Below, one piece after another: positions 18,828-29,975 of a stretch of 48,017 nucleotides of DNA. The notes beneath the pieces were generated by a model, which was not told the DNA's origin, made no database searches, and saw nothing but the letters and a program-made list of their open reading frames with translations. Each line of letters opens with the position of its first letter. The first letter of the stretch is position 1. A program made the translations under genes and the position numbers. Origin of the DNA: Flavobacteriaceae bacterium (GTDB taxonomy: Bacteria; Bacteroidota; Bacteroidia; Flavobacteriales; Flavobacteriaceae); assembly GCA_009693635.1 (NCBI GenBank), contig SHWW01000006.1, forward strand, positions 1-48,017, given 5' to 3'.

Positions 18828-20612
18828 ATGTTCAAAAGAATTATTTATAAAATTGAAAACTTAATTGTTTGGTCGCAATCAAAACTATCAGAAAAGCAGT
18901 TTATTTTTCTGTCGAGTGTTTTGGTTGGGATTTCGGCCGCCTTTGCTGTAATTGTATTAAAGAGTTTTGCGCATTCCGTATTTTCGCTTGCAACTTACAT
19001 CAATGGTGTATTAAAATTAAGTTTCATTAATAGCATTTTGCCAATTGTTGGGATTTTGTTAACTATATTTATTGTGAAACGGGTTTTGGGGGGCACGATT
19101 GAAAAAGGAACTTCACAAATTTTATATGCCGTCGCAAAAAAATCGAGTGTAATTCCAAGAAAACAAATGTATGCTCAAATAGTCACAAGCTCGTTGACTG
19201 TTGGTTTGGGTGGTTCTGCTGGTTTAGAAAGCCCAATTGTAATTACGGGTGCCGCATTTGGATCTAATTATGCTCAACGTTATAAACTGAGTTATAAAGA
19301 TCGAACATTATTAATAGGTTGTGGTGTTGCGGCAGGAATTGGTGCTGCTTTTAACGCTCCAATAGCAGGAGTTTTATTCGCTATTGAAGTTTTATTAGTT
19401 GATGTAAGTATTTCTGCATTTACACCCATAATGATTGCCGCAGCGACTGGGGCTTTGGTATCGGAAATTGTATTAGACGAGAGTATATTACTGAATTTCA
19501 ACCAACAACAAAAGTTCGATTATCATAATATTCCATACTATATTCTACTTGGTATTTTTGCAGGTTTTATTGCCGTTTATTATTCTCGAAATTTTCAAAA
19601 GGTAGAACATTTTTTTGAAAGAATTAAATTGAGACCTTATAAAAAAGGGCTTTTTGGCGCTTCCATTTTAGCGGCTATTATCTTTGTATTCCCAACATTA
19701 TTTGGTGAAGGTTATGAAAGTATCAAAACTTTATCAGAAAATGACCCTGGACAAATATTAGAAAACACATTATTTAGTGATTTTAGAAATAACAGTTGGG
19801 CGCTATTGATTTTTGTTGGAGCAACAATGTTATTGAAGGTTTTTGCAACAGGAATTACACTTGGAAGTGGAGGAAATGGAGGAAACTTTGCTCCTTCATT
19901 ATTTTTAGGTTCTTATGCTGGATTTATATTTTCTAAACTAGTAAATCTTACTGGATTTACAAAATTGCCAATCAGTAACTTTACAATTGTTGGAATGGCA
20001 GGGATTCTAAGCGGTTTATTTCACGCGCCATTGACCGCAATTTTCCTAATTGCAGAAATTACGGGTGGTTACGAATTGATGATTCCTTTAATGATTGTTT
20101 CCTCTATAAGTTTTGCAATCTCCAAACGTTTTGAAAAACATTCTTTGGATTTAAAGAATTTGGCACGAAAAGGAAATGCATTTACAAATAACAAAGATAC
20201 CAATATTTTATCTGTTTTAGATATCAATAAAATCATTCAAACCGATTACGAAACTCTTAATTCAGAAGGAAATTTAGAAAAATTAGTCGAATTGATTTCG
20301 CGTTCAAATCAGGTGGTATTTGCGGTTGTTGATGAAAATCTTGAATTATTAGGCGTGATTTATTTCAATGATATTCGGAAAATAATATTTAGTGTATTCA
20401 AAGTTAAATACACTTCAATTAAAGAAATAATGCAAACTCCCAAAGAGATTATTTATCTAACCGATAGTATGGAAACAGTAATGAATAAATTTGAAAACTC
20501 AAAAGTTGCTTTTCTTCCCGTAATTAAAGATGGAAAATATTATGGTTTTATATCTAAATCTAATGTACTTGAGGCTTATAGAAGTAAATTAAAATCGATG
20601 ACGATAGAATAA
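18828..20612 (+). CDS. Voltage-gated chloride channel (ClC) family protein with C-terminal CBS domains
   Basis: GLGGSAGLESPIVITGAAFGSNYAQR; GCGVAAGIGAAFNAPIAGVLFAIEVLL; GSGGNGGNFAPSLFLGSYAG; CBS-like C-terminus. Confidence 0.95.
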   Translation: MFKRIIYKIENLIVWSQSKLSEKQFIFLSSVLVGISAAFAVIVLKSFAHSVFSLATYINGVLKLSFINSILPIVGILLTIFIVKRVLGGTIEKGTSQILYAVAKKSSVIPRKQMYAQIVTSSLTVGLGGSAGLESPIVITGAAFGSNYAQRYKLSYKDRTLLIGCGVAAGIGAAFNAPIAGVLFAIEVLLVDVSISAFTPIMIAAATGALVSEIVLDESILLNFNQQQKFDYHNIPYYILLGIFAGFIAVYYSRNFQKVEHFFERIKLRPYKKGLFGASILAAIIFVFPTLFGEGYESIKTLSENDPGQILENTLFSDFRNNSWALLIFVGATMLLKVFATGITLGSGGNGGNFAPSLFLGSYAGFIFSKLVNLTGFTKLPISNFTIVGMAGILSGLFHAPLTAIFLIAEITGGYELMIPLMIVSSISFAISKRFEKHSLDLKNLARKGNAFTNNKDTNILSVLDINKIIQTDYETLNSEGNLEKLVELISRSNQVVFAVVDENLELLGVIYFNDIRKIIFSVFKVKYTSIKEIMQTPKEIIYLTDSMETVMNKFENSKVAFLPVIKDGKYYGFISKSNVLEAYRSKLKSMTIE

Positions 20613-20721
20613 AAATTGCTAAAAAGATTTCCGTGATTATTATTTTGTATTAACTAAATCTTAATAAGCGTTGTATCGAAAGTATAAATCAAAATGGTAA
20701 CTTTGCATTTTAATATAAATT

Positions 20722-23553
20722 ATGTTAGAAACTGATAATAATATTCAAGTATTAGGGGCGAGAGTTCATAATCTTAAAAATATAGATGTTACCATTCCCC
20801 GAGAAAAATTAGTTGTGATTACTGGACTTTCAGGTTCGGGAAAATCGTCTTTAGCTTTTGATACTATTTATGCCGAAGGACAACGTCGGTATGTAGAAAC
20901 TTTTTCCGCTTATGCTCGACAGTTTCTTGGGAGCTTAGAGCGACCTGATGTTGACAAAATTGATGGACTTTCTCCAGTTATTGCAATTGAACAAAAGACA
21001 ACTAGCAAAAGTCCGCGTTCCACTGTGGGAACTATTACAGAAATTTACGATTTTTTACGTTTGCTTTATGCCCGTAGCGGAGATGCTTATAGTTATAATA
21101 CGGGCGAAAAAATGGTTTCCTATAATGATGATCAAATCAAGGAATTGATTGCGAAAGATTTTATTGGAAAGCGAATTAACATACTTTCGCCAGTAATTAG
21201 AGCTCGAAAAGGTCATTATGGTGAATTATTTCAACAAATTGCAAAACAAGGATTTCTTAAAGTTCGCGTTAATGGTGAAATAAAAGACATAGTTGCTGGA
21301 ATGAAATTAGACCGTTATAAAACTCACGATATTGAAATTGTGATTGACCGAATTGCGGTAAATTCTTCTGTTGAAAATGAAAAAAGATTGACTGACAGCA
21401 TTAAAACTGCAATGTATCACGGTGAAAATGTTTTAATTATTTTAGATCAAGACACCAACCAAGTTCGCTTTTTTAGTCGGAATTTGATGTGTCCTACTAC
21501 AGGGATTTCCTATCAAAATCCAGAACCGAATATATTTTCTTTTAACTCTCCAAAAGGTGCTTGTGAACATTGTAATGGTTTAGGAACGGTAAATGAAATT
21601 AACATTAAAAAGATAATTCCAAACCCAAAAATTTCTATTAAAAGTGGTGGTTTTGCGCCTTTAGGAGAATATAAATCAACTTGGATTTTTAAGCAATTAG
21701 AAATTATTGGAGAAAAATTTGATTTCAAATTATCAGATTCTATAGAGCGTATTTCTGAGGAAGCAATGGATATGATTTTGAACGGTGGAAAAGAGAAATT
21801 TTCTGTTGCATCGAAAACATTGGGAATTACGAAGGAATATAAAATTGAATTTGAAGGGATTTCACATTTCATAAAAAACCAACATGACGAAAGTGGTTCT
21901 GCAACAATAAAACGATGGGCTTCTGGATTTATGGACGAAGTGAAATGTCCAGTTTGCGAAGGAACAAGATTAAAAAAAGAAGCGTTGTTTTTTAAAATTA
22001 ACAAAAAAAATATTGCTGAATTATGTGATTTAGACATTTCAGATTTAACAAAATGGTTTCACGATTTACATAATCATTTGTCTGATAGACAAATACTTAT
22101 AGCAACAGAGGTAATTAAAGAAATTAAGGATAGATTGAACTTTTTGATGAATGTTGGTTTAGATTATTTGGCTTTAAGCCGAAGTTCAAAATCACTATCT
22201 GGTGGCGAAGCACAACGAATTCGATTGGCAACACAAATTGGTTCGCAATTGGTTGGTGTATTATATATTTTGGATGAACCTAGTATTGGTTTACACCAAA
22301 GAGATAACGATAAATTAATTCATTCTTTGGAGCAATTACGCGATTTAGGAAATTCTGTGATTGTGGTAGAACATGACAAAGATATGATTGAACGTGCCGA
22401 TTATGTTATTGATATTGGTCCTAAAGCAGGAAAATTTGGTGGAGAAATTATCAGCAAAGGAACACCTGCAGAAATCTTGAAAGACCACACTATTACAGCG
22501 ATGTATCTTAATGGGAAAATGAAAATTGAAATTCCAATAAAGAGACGCGAAGGCAATGGAAAGTTCTTGAAATTGACTGGAGCAAGTGGCAATAACTTGA
22601 AAAATGTTACCATTGAAATGCCGTTAGGGCAGCTAATCTGTGTTACAGGCGTTTCTGGAAGTGGAAAATCGACCTTGATAAATGAGACGCTTTATCCTAT
22701 TTTGAATGCCTTTTATTTTAATGGTGTTAAAAAGCCAAAACCGTACAAGAAAATTGAAGGTTTGGAGCATATTGATAAAGTTATTGATATTGACCAAAGT
22801 CCTATTGGGAGAACGCCACGTTCAAATCCTGCGACCTATACCGAAGTTTTTACGGAAATTAGAAACTTGTTTACGATGACTTCTGAAAGTATGATTCGGG
22901 GTTATAAAGCAGGAAGATTTAGTTTCAATGTGAAAGGCGGAAGATGTGAAACCTGTGAAGGTTCTGGAGTTCGGACAATAGAAATGAACTTTTTACCGGA
23001 TGTTTATGTTGAATGTGAAACCTGTCAAGGAAAGCGATTTAATAGAGAAACTTTGGAAATTCGGTTCAAAGGAAAATCAATTTCAGATGTTTTGAATATG
23101 ACGGTTGATGAAGCGGTTCCGTTTTTTGAAATGATTCCGAAGATTTATAGAAAAGTAAAAACGATTCAGGATGTTGGTTTGGGTTATATTAGTCTTGGTC
23201 AGCAAAGTACAACACTTTCTGGTGGCGAAGCGCAACGAATTAAATTGGCTGGGGAATTGTCTAAAAAAGATACTGGAAATACATTTTATATTCTTGATGA
23301 ACCAACAACAGGGTTGCATTTTGAAGATATTCGGGTTTTGATGGATGTGATAAATAAATTGGTTGACAAAGGCAATACGATATTGATTATCGAGCATAAT
23401 ATGGATGTAATTAAATTGGCTGATTACATTATTGATATTGGTCCTGAAGGCGGAAAAGTTGGTGGAGAAGTTGTTGCGAAGGGAACTCCCGAAGAAATTA
23501 TAAAAAATAAAAAAAGCTATACTGCTCAATTTTTAAAAAAAGAATTACTTTAG
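20722..23553 (+). CDS. uvrA: Excinuclease ABC subunit A
   Basis: [25 protein letters not shown]; zinc-finger Cys pairs; [50 protein letters not shown]. Confidence 0.98.
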   Translation: MLETDNNIQVLGARVHNLKNIDVTIPREKLVVITGLSGSGKSSLAFDTIYAEGQRRYVETFSAYARQFLGSLERPDVDKIDGLSPVIAIEQKTTSKSPRSTVGTITEIYDFLRLLYARSGDAYSYNTGEKMVSYNDDQIKELIAKDFIGKRINILSPVIRARKGHYGELFQQIAKQGFLKVRVNGEIKDIVAGMKLDRYKTHDIEIVIDRIAVNSSVENEKRLTDSIKTAMYHGENVLIILDQDTNQVRFFSRNLMCPTTGISYQNPEPNIFSFNSPKGACEHCNGLGTVNEINIKKIIPNPKISIKSGGFAPLGEYKSTWIFKQLEIIGEKFDFKLSDSIERISEEAMDMILNGGKEKFSVASKTLGITKEYKIEFEGISHFIKNQHDESGSATIKRWASGFMDEVKCPVCEGTRLKKEALFFKINKKNIAELCDLDISDLTKWFHDLHNHLSDRQILIATEVIKEIKDRLNFLMNVGLDYLALSRSSKSLSGGEAQRIRLATQIGSQLVGVLYILDEPSIGLHQRDNDKLIHSLEQLRDLGNSVIVVEHDKDMIERADYVIDIGPKAGKFGGEIISKGTPAEILKDHTITAMYLNGKMKIEIPIKRREGNGKFLKLTGASGNNLKNVTIEMPLGQLICVTGVSGSGKSTLINETLYPILNAFYFNGVKKPKPYKKIEGLEHIDKVIDIDQSPIGRTPRSNPATYTEVFTEIRNLFTMTSESMIRGYKAGRFSFNVKGGRCETCEGSGVRTIEMNFLPDVYVECETCQGKRFNRETLEIRFKGKSISDVLNMTVDEAVPFFEMIPKIYRKVKTIQDVGLGYISLGQQSTTLSGGEAQRIKLAGELSKKDTGNTFYILDEPTTGLHFEDIRVLMDVINKLVDKGNTILIIEHNMDVIKLADYIIDIGPEGGKVGGEVVAKGTPEEIIKNKKSYTAQFLKKELL

Positions 23554-23615
23554 TAAGCTGAAAATTTATTTAAATGCTTAATTTTAAATAAACAAAAGGA
23601 ATTTAGTCTAGAGTC

Positions 23616-23693
23616 TAAGCCCTGATGAAATTGAAAATCCTTAGCTTTTAGTGAGAATTAAATTGGAAAGCGAAAAATTAGGAGCAAAAAAAA
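23616..23693. repeat. Intergenic element copy 2 (diverged, hairpin lost)
   Basis: taAGCCCtGATgaaattGaAAATCCTTagctttt...ttaaattGgAAAGCGaaAaatTAGGAGCaAAAAAAA; aligns end to end with 10957-11047 by eye. Confidence 0.45.
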
Positions 23694-23702
23694 TAAAAAA
23701 AA

Positions 23703-24437
23703 ATGACTATGAAATTAGAAGATTTTAATAATGATGAGGACAAAGTTATTCAGGATAAACTGAAACAAAAGAACTGGAATGAGATTCGGGCGAACGATTC
23801 TTGGGCGATTTTCAAGATTATGGCAGAGTTTGTGAATGGTTATGAGAGTATGAGTCGGATTGGGCCTTGTGTGACTATTTTTGGATCGGCGAGAACGAAA
23901 ACTGATGATCCATTTTATTTTTTGGCAGAGAAAATTGCCTATAGAATTGGAAAAGCTGGTTATGGTGTAATTACTGGAGGTGGTCCTGGAATAATGGAAG
24001 CAGGCAATAAAGGCGCTAGTTTAGGTGGTGGTGCATCTGTAGGATTGAATATAGATTTGCCATTTGAGCAACATTATAATCCGTATATAGATCAAGATAA
24101 AAACTTAAATTTCGATTATTTCTTTGTTAGAAAAGTGATGTTTGTGAAATATTCTCAAGGATTTGTAATTATGCCAGGAGGATTTGGAACATTGGATGAA
24201 ATGTTTGAGGCGATTACCTTGATTCAGACAAAAAAAATAGAGAAATTTCCAATAATATTGGTTGGAAGAACATTTTGGTCGGGCTTGATGGAGTGGATAA
24301 AAACGGTTTTGATAGAGCAATATAACAATGTGAGTTCCGACGATTTGAAGTTAATTAAAATCGTAGATACTGAAGATGAAGTCATTGAGGTATTGGATAC
24401 CTTCTACAAAAAATATAATTTATCTCCTAATTTTTAA
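23703..24437 (+). CDS. TIGR00730/LOG family Rossmann-fold protein
   Basis: VTIFGSARTKTDDPFY; GYGVITGGGPGIMEAGNKGA; FVIMPGGFGTLDEMFEAITLIQTKK (LOG PGGxGTxxE motif). Confidence 0.93.
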   Translation: MTMKLEDFNNDEDKVIQDKLKQKNWNEIRANDSWAIFKIMAEFVNGYESMSRIGPCVTIFGSARTKTDDPFYFLAEKIAYRIGKAGYGVITGGGPGIMEAGNKGASLGGGASVGLNIDLPFEQHYNPYIDQDKNLNFDYFFVRKVMFVKYSQGFVIMPGGFGTLDEMFEAITLIQTKKIEKFPIILVGRTFWSGLMEWIKTVLIEQYNNVSSDDLKLIKIVDTEDEVIEVLDTFYKKYNLSPNF

Positions 24438-24471
24438 AAATAAAGCTGTCTCAAAAACAGGTTTATTTTTT
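24438..24471 (+). terminator. Rho-independent-type terminator after the LOG-family gene
   Basis: aaataaagctgt(24438-24449)/ctcaaaa/acaggtttattt(24457-24468) then T-run; one mismatch in 12 bp. Confidence 0.7.
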
Positions 24472-24534
24472 AGAAATATCTTTTTAATTAATGCCCCAAA
24501 ATTTGTAAATTAGATTTTTATAAAAAAATTCAAT

Positions 24535-27363
24535 TTGAAATCCTATTTTAAAATATTTGCTTCTATTTTTCTTTTGTTTGTTTCGGTTAAAAACTTAGCG
24601 CAACACCATTCTCAAATTAATGTGGAAGTTAATATGGCAACAAAAACGCTAAATATTCAACAAGAAATCACTTTTTTCAATCAATCTGAAGATACGCTAA
24701 AAGCGATAGTTTTGAACGATTGGATTCACGCATATTCTTCAAGAAATACAGCTTTGGCTCAACGATTTTCCGATGAATTTTATAGAGACTTTCATTTGGC
24801 GAGTGAAAAAGAACATGGAAGTACTAACAATTTATCGATTATTGATAATTCAAATTTATTTTTATCGTGGAAAAGAACTTTATCCAATTGCGATTTTATA
24901 GTTGTTGAATTGAGAACTAAATTGGCTCCGAATCAAAAAATCGTTTTACATCTTAGTTATTCCGTTAAAATTCCAAGTGATAAATTCTCAAAATACGGAT
25001 ATTCTGAAGAGGGTGGAATGAATTTGAAAAACTGGTTTCTTAACCCTGCACGATATGAAAATCACGATTTTATTCAATATGACAATAATAATTTAGATGA
25101 TATCTCAAATGCGGTTTCAGATTTTGATATTGATTTAAAAATTCCGAAAAATGTATTTGCAACAACAGATTTGAATAGCACAAAAATTGATTCCAATTCG
25201 CTTTTTTCAAATTATAAATTAAATGGTAAAAACAGAACCGATTTTAGCCTTTACATAGAACCTAAAATTAGTTTTTATAGCTATAAAAACAGTATTGTAA
25301 ATGTCGCTATTAATTTAAAAGAAACAAAGATTAATTCAATTCAAGAATCTTTGGTTGTTGATAAAGTGGTCACTTTTGTAGATGAATTAATTGGTCGTTA
25401 TCCATTTGAAAAAATTATTGTTTCACAAGTTGATTATGAACGAAATCCGTTTTACGGACTCAATCAATTGCCTTCATTTCTGAGTCCATTTCCTGATGAA
25501 TTTATATTTGAAATTAAGTTTTTAAAGACGTATTTGAATACTTATTTGAAAAACAGTTTGCATTTGAATCAACGAAAAGACAATTGGATTTACGATGGGA
25601 TTCAGGTATATGCGATGATGAAATATATTGATGAAAATCATCCTGATATGAAAATGTTTGGATCCTTATCAACCTATAAATTATTGAAAGGATTCAATTT
25701 GACAAATGTCAATTTTAATGAACAATACAGTTATTTTTATATGCTAATGGCGAGGAAAAATTTGGATCAACCTTTAAGCAATCCTAAGAATACATTAATT
25801 AAATTTAACGAACAAATAGCTAGTAAATACAGAGCAGGATTAAGTTTTCGATACTTGGACGATTATTTAGGAGAAGAGACAATTCCAAAAAGTATTCGTC
25901 AGTTTTATGATACTTACAAAGGCAAACAAGTTCAGAGGTTGGATTTTGAAACTATTATTAAAGTGAATTCAAGGAAAGAAATCGGTTGGTTTTTCAAAAC
26001 AATTATCGACTCCAGAGATATCATAGATTATAAGTTTTCTAAGGTTTTAAAAACAAAAGATAGTATTACTTTTTCAATAAATAATAGAACTGGAATTATT
26101 GTTCCAATCCCAGTTTATGGTGTTAAAAAAAACGAAATTGTATTTAAAAAATGGATTGATTCAAAAAATATTGAAAGCACTTATACTATTGAAAGAAAAG
26201 AGGCAGACAAGATTATTTTGAATTATAAAAATGAAGTTCCAGAATATAATTTGAGAAATAATTGGAAGTCATTGAAAAGCTTTTATCCGAATAATCGACC
26301 AATAAAATTCACATTTATGAAAGATTTGGAAGATCCCTATTACAATCAAATATTATATGTTCCAACATTAACATATAATTTATATGATGGATTATCGCCT
26401 GGTTTAAGAATACATAACAAATCAATATTAGACAAACCCTTTACATTTGACATAAATCCAGCGTATTCAACTACTTCTAAATCAGTTTCAGGAGGTGCAT
26501 CATTTATGATAAATACAAATTATAGAGACGGTAATTTATTTAATATTAAGTATTCTTTATCAAGCGCTTATTATCATTATGCTCCCGATGCTACGTATCA
26601 AAAAATAAATCCAACTATTCAATTTAAAATTAGGGAAAGTAATTTTAGAGACAATAGAAAGCAACTAATTTTATTCCGACAAGTTTTGGTTAATCGTGAA
26701 AAAAGTGATTATATCGTTGACAATACCACCGAAAATTATTCTGTATTTAATTTGAAATATTTAAATACAAAAACAGAAGTAGTGCATCATTTTAATTTAA
26801 TTACCGATTTTCAAATATCCTCAAAATTCGGGAAATTAGCAGCTGAAGTTCAATACAGAAAATTATTTGATGGCAACAGGGAGTTAAGTTTAAGACTGTT
26901 TGCTGGAAGTTTTTTATATAACAAATCTAATTCTAACTTTTTTAGTTTTGCATTAGATAGACCAACGGACTATATGTTTGATTATAATTATTATGGCAGA
27001 TCGGAAAATACGGGTTTTTTTAGCCAACAATTTATTATGGCAGACGGAGGATTTAAGTCAAAGTTGGATACACCATTTGCAAATCAGTGGTTGACAACTG
27101 CAAATGTAAGTTATTCAATTTGGAATTGGGTAGAAATATATGGTGATGTCGGTTTATTAAAAAATAAACTTTCAAATACTAAATTCATTTATGACAGTGG
27201 ATTCCGTTTAAATTTAGTTACCAATTACTTTGAATTGTACTTTCCTGTATATTCAAACAATGGATGGGAGGTTTCGCAAAATAGATACAATGAAAAAATT
27301 CGATTTATAATAACATTTGACCCTAAATTATTGATTAATCTTTTCACAAGAAAATGGTTCTAA
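24535..27363 (+). CDS. M1-peptidase-like periplasmic protein, apparently without zinc motif, with outer-membrane-barrel-like C-terminus
   Basis: TTG start; signal peptide; M1-like N-terminal beta domain; NWIYDGIQVYAMMKYI at the position of the M1 WLNEGxAxY region; no HExxH in the translation; aromatic strand-rich C-terminus ending KLLINLFTRKWF. Confidence 0.65.
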   Translation: MKSYFKIFASIFLLFVSVKNLAQHHSQINVEVNMATKTLNIQQEITFFNQSEDTLKAIVLNDWIHAYSSRNTALAQRFSDEFYRDFHLASEKEHGSTNNLSIIDNSNLFLSWKRTLSNCDFIVVELRTKLAPNQKIVLHLSYSVKIPSDKFSKYGYSEEGGMNLKNWFLNPARYENHDFIQYDNNNLDDISNAVSDFDIDLKIPKNVFATTDLNSTKIDSNSLFSNYKLNGKNRTDFSLYIEPKISFYSYKNSIVNVAINLKETKINSIQESLVVDKVVTFVDELIGRYPFEKIIVSQVDYERNPFYGLNQLPSFLSPFPDEFIFEIKFLKTYLNTYLKNSLHLNQRKDNWIYDGIQVYAMMKYIDENHPDMKMFGSLSTYKLLKGFNLTNVNFNEQYSYFYMLMARKNLDQPLSNPKNTLIKFNEQIASKYRAGLSFRYLDDYLGEETIPKSIRQFYDTYKGKQVQRLDFETIIKVNSRKEIGWFFKTIIDSRDIIDYKFSKVLKTKDSITFSINNRTGIIVPIPVYGVKKNEIVFKKWIDSKNIESTYTIERKEADKIILNYKNEVPEYNLRNNWKSLKSFYPNNRPIKFTFMKDLEDPYYNQILYVPTLTYNLYDGLSPGLRIHNKSILDKPFTFDINPAYSTTSKSVSGGASFMINTNYRDGNLFNIKYSLSSAYYHYAPDATYQKINPTIQFKIRESNFRDNRKQLILFRQVLVNREKSDYIVDNTTENYSVFNLKYLNTKTEVVHHFNLITDFQISSKFGKLAAEVQYRKLFDGNRELSLRLFAGSFLYNKSNSNFFSFALDRPTDYMFDYNYYGRSENTGFFSQQFIMADGGFKSKLDTPFANQWLTTANVSYSIWNWVEIYGDVGLLKNKLSNTKFIYDSGFRLNLVTNYFELYFPVYSNNGWEVSQNRYNEKIRFIITFDPKLLINLFTRKWF

Positions 27364-27550
27364 TTCATTCCTTTATGTTAAATTAATTGCATTATAGTTA
27401 ATAAAATTGTTTTTATTGTAATAATAAAATAAAATATATTGATTTAAACGCTATATTTTTATTGATAATTTAATTACATTTTATTCAAACTATTATGTAA
27501 ATAGATAGATTTTACATATTTTTGTTCAAAATTCCAACTTATAAATAATT

Positions 27551-29953
27551 ATGAAACAATCAGAAACTGTAGCATTGACTTATGAAGATTTTAAAATTGA
27601 GGTTTTAAACGATTTTAAAATTGCGTGTATTAGTCGGGAATGCAGTTTATTAGGAAGGCGTGAAGTTCTTTCTGGAAAAGCCAAGTTTGGAATTTTTGGT
27701 GATGGAAAAGAAGTGCCACAATTGGCAATGGCAAAAGCGTTTAAAAATGGAGATTTTAGGTCTGGATATTATCGAGATCAAACTTTTATGATGGCAATTG
27801 GACAATTGACAATTCAGCAGTTTTTTGCAGGACTTTATGGACATACAGACATTGAACACGATCCGATGAGTGCAGGACGTCAAATGGGAGGTCACTTTGC
27901 CTCACATTCACTTGATGAAAATGGAAATTGGAATGATTTAACACAGCAAAAAAATTCAAGTGCCGATATCTCCCCTACTGCGGGTCAAATGCCAAGATTA
28001 CTAGGATTAGCACAAGCCTCAAAAATATATAGAAACGTTGAAGAATTAGAAGATAAAACTAAATTTTCTAAAAATGGAAATGAAGTGGCTTGGGGAACAA
28101 TTGGTAATGCTTCAACTTCTGAAGGATTATTTTTTGAAACTATAAATGCTGCAGGGGTACTTCAAGTTCCTATGATTATCAGTGTTTGGGATGATGAATA
28201 CGGGATTTCAGTTCATGCAAAACACCAAACAACAAAAGAAAATATATCAGAAATACTGAAAGGTTTTCAGAGAGATTCAAGTGGTGATGGCTATGAAATT
28301 ATGACTGTTAAAGGTTGGGATTACGCGAATTTAATTGATGTTTACCAGAAAGCTGCTACAATTGCAAGAGAGGAACACGTTCCTGTTCTAATTCATGTTA
28401 GAGAATTGACACAACCACAAGGGCATTCAACTTCTGGTTCACACGAAAGATATAAAAACACCAAAAGACTTGCTTGGGAAACTGAATTTGATTGCTTAAA
28501 GCAAATGAAAAAATGGTTAATTGATAATGGATTTTCTACCGAAGAGAATCTTGATTCAATAGTTAATCAATCAAAAAAAGACGTATTAGATGGTAAGAAA
28601 GCGGCATGGAATGCATTTGTTTCTCCAATTAAAACAGAACAAATGGAACTAGTACATTTATTAAAAGAAATAGGGAAATCTTCAAAAAAAAGTGCTTTTA
28701 TAGAGCAATTTGCCAGTGATTTAGCAGCAATAAAAGAACCTCTTAGGAAAGATGTTCTTTCTACAGCAAGAAAAATTTTAAGAAAAATAGTTGGTGAAAA
28801 CGATAGAGGTAAATTAGCAAAATGGATTACAGATGTCACAGCAAAAGTTCAACCTAAATTTAGTTCACATTTATATTCTGAATCGACGGAAAATGTATTT
28901 TCAGTAAAAGAAGTACTTCCTAAATTTGATAAAAACTCAGTTGAAGTTGATGCAAGATTAATATTAAGAGATAACTTTGATGTGCTTTTTAGAAAATTTC
29001 CAGAATTATTAGTTTTTGGAGAAGATTCAGGAAATATTGGAGATGTAAATCAAGGTTTGGAAGGAATGCAAGAGAAATATGGAGCACATCGTGTCGCTGA
29101 TGTAGGCATTAGAGAAGCTTCAATAATTGGGCAAGGAATTGGAATGGCAATGCGAGGATTACGTCCAATAGCAGAGATTCAATACTTAGATTATCTATTA
29201 TATGGTATTCAAATTATGAGTGACGATCTGGCAACACTTCAATACAGAACTGCTGGTCGTCAAAAAGCTCCTTTGATAATTAGAACTCGTGGTCACCGTT
29301 TAGAAGGAATTTGGCATGCTGGTTCTCCAATGGGAATGATCGTGAATGCATTACGAGGAATTCATGTCTTGGTTCCTCGAAATATGACAAAAGCGGCAGG
29401 TTTTTATAATACTTTACTCGATACAGATGAACCCGCATTGGTAATAGAATGTTTAAATGGGTACCGTTTAAAAGAGAAAATACCTTTGAATTTAGGTGAA
29501 TTTAAAACTCCAATTGGTTTAGTAGAAACTATTAAAGAAGGGAAAGATATCACAGTAGTTTCTTATGGCTCTACTTTACGATTAGTAGAACAAGCGGCAA
29601 ACGAACTGTTGGAAATTGGTATTGATGTAGAAATTATTGATGTTCAATCACTTTTACCATTTGACATTAATCATGATATTCTGAAAAGTATCTCTAAAAC
29701 AAATAGATTATTAATTGTTGATGAAGATGTTCCAGGTGGCGGATCGGCGTTTATACTTCAACAAATTTTAGAAATTCAAAAAGGATATTTTCAATTGGAT
29801 AGTCAACCTAAAACGCTAACATCACAAGAACATCGGCCTTCTTATGGAACAGATGGAGATTATTTTTCAAAACCATCTACTGAAGATATTTATGAAAAAA
29901 TATATGAAATGATGGGTGAAGATAACCCTTTTAAATATCCAAGTTTGTATTAA
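27551..29953 (+). CDS. 2-oxoacid (probable branched-chain 2-oxoacid) dehydrogenase E1, fused alpha and beta subunits
   Basis: Alpha part: YYRDQTFMMAIG, DISPTAGQMPRLLGLAQASK, GTIGNASTSEGLFFETINAAGVLQVP; beta part: VFGEDSGNIGDVNQGLEGMQEKYGAHRVADVGIREASIIGQGIGMAMRGLRPIAEIQYLDY. Confidence 0.93.
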   Translation: MKQSETVALTYEDFKIEVLNDFKIACISRECSLLGRREVLSGKAKFGIFGDGKEVPQLAMAKAFKNGDFRSGYYRDQTFMMAIGQLTIQQFFAGLYGHTDIEHDPMSAGRQMGGHFASHSLDENGNWNDLTQQKNSSADISPTAGQMPRLLGLAQASKIYRNVEELEDKTKFSKNGNEVAWGTIGNASTSEGLFFETINAAGVLQVPMIISVWDDEYGISVHAKHQTTKENISEILKGFQRDSSGDGYEIMTVKGWDYANLIDVYQKAATIAREEHVPVLIHVRELTQPQGHSTSGSHERYKNTKRLAWETEFDCLKQMKKWLIDNGFSTEENLDSIVNQSKKDVLDGKKAAWNAFVSPIKTEQMELVHLLKEIGKSSKKSAFIEQFASDLAAIKEPLRKDVLSTARKILRKIVGENDRGKLAKWITDVTAKVQPKFSSHLYSESTENVFSVKEVLPKFDKNSVEVDARLILRDNFDVLFRKFPELLVFGEDSGNIGDVNQGLEGMQEKYGAHRVADVGIREASIIGQGIGMAMRGLRPIAEIQYLDYLLYGIQIMSDDLATLQYRTAGRQKAPLIIRTRGHRLEGIWHAGSPMGMIVNALRGIHVLVPRNMTKAAGFYNTLLDTDEPALVIECLNGYRLKEKIPLNLGEFKTPIGLVETIKEGKDITVVSYGSTLRLVEQAANELLEIGIDVEIIDVQSLLPFDINHDILKSISKTNRLLIVDEDVPGGGSAFILQQILEIQKGYFQLDSQPKTLTSQEHRPSYGTDGDYFSKPSTEDIYEKIYEMMGEDNPFKYPSLY

Positions 29954-29975
29954 AAATAAAATACTAAAGTGGATT

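Noticed and set aside
20671-20705. Promoter upstream of uvrA (TTG ... TAACTTTG)
   Set aside because: The -7 box matches, but the spacer is ~24 nt, longer than usual; not listed as a feature.
21513-22037. 174 aa minus-strand ORF inside uvrA (and 23083-23529)
   Set aside because: Long, but antisense to uvrA; AT-rich codon bias on one strand commonly leaves such open frames.
27495-27524. Promoter upstream of the E1 fusion gene (TATTTTTG at 27517-27524)
   Set aside because: Good -7 box, but no TTG at the expected -33 distance; TAnnTTTG-like strings are frequent by chance at this AT content.
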